Positions 12,580-12,643 of a DNA stretch of 12,643 nucleotides are shown here, in pieces (position 1 is the stretch's first letter; every line of letters begins with the position of its first letter). Origin of the DNA: Anaerolineaceae bacterium (GTDB lineage Bacteria > Chloroflexota > Anaerolineae > Anaerolineales > Anaerolineaceae); the NCBI GenBank assembly GCA_003448875.1, contig DLXG01000227.1, forward strand, positions 1 to 12,643, written 5' to 3'. The translations under genes were made by a program, and so were the position numbers. The notes under the pieces were generated by a model. It saw only the letters and a list, made by a program, of their open reading frames with translations. It was not told the DNA's origin and did not search any database.

Positions 12580-12643
12580 TCCTTCGAATAACCGACTGGC
12601 GGTACGGTAACGTTTCTCCTCCTTCTGACATTACCGCTTTACG

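Noticed and set aside
12605..12636. CGGTAA / TTACCG inverted pair near the right edge as a terminator
   Set aside because: 6-bp stem with a 20-nt loop and only a short T run before the window ends; too weak.

Overview
The window looks like chromosomal DNA from a moderately GC-rich, free-living bacterium. A Chloroflexota (Anaerolineae-like) origin is my best guess, from the gene mix (GatB-dependent tRNA amidation, PadR regulation, a 428-residue hexameric-type glutamate dehydrogenase, a secreted glycine-rich repeat protein). This is an impression from gene content, not a proven placement. No rRNA, tRNA or CRISPR array was seen.

Layout. Positions 1-840 are a decayed accessory zone: the start of a small unknown gene, the C-terminal stub of a type I restriction HsdR subunit (minus strand), and, abutting it head to head, a tyrosine recombinase without its N-terminal part and carrying three in-frame stops. 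Positions 968-6400 carry minus-strand genes: a DMT/EamA transporter with a very His-rich tail, an aldo/keto reductase, a lipoprotein plus membrane-anchored protein pair of unknown role, and a compact padR - THEP1-like NTPase - SnoaL-like gene set whose promoter overlaps a near-perfect palindrome. Positions 6487-8594 carry plus-strand genes: an SRPBCC-like membrane protein, a deaminase resembling yeast cytosine deaminase, and a two-unit YccF membrane protein. Positions 8611-11754 carry gatB followed by glutamate dehydrogenase on the minus strand. The window ends with a plus-strand secreted helical-repeat, Gly-rich protein.

The most interesting element is the leader of the glutamate dehydrogenase gene. 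Between gatB and gdhA I see, in order on the minus strand, a sigma70-type promoter, a 23-codon open frame starting Met-Cys-Cys and then carrying six Gln codons in seven, and an intrinsic terminator (8-bp stem plus T tract) lying inside the 3' half of that frame, about 50 nt before the gdhA start. This has the architecture of ribosome-mediated transcription attenuation sensing glutaminyl-tRNA. The setting fits: the upstream gene, gatB, encodes part of the enzyme that makes Gln-tRNA(Gln), and the downstream gene makes or degrades glutamate. Whether Gln shortage switches gdhA on or off cannot be decided from the sequence, because the reading frame runs through the terminator.
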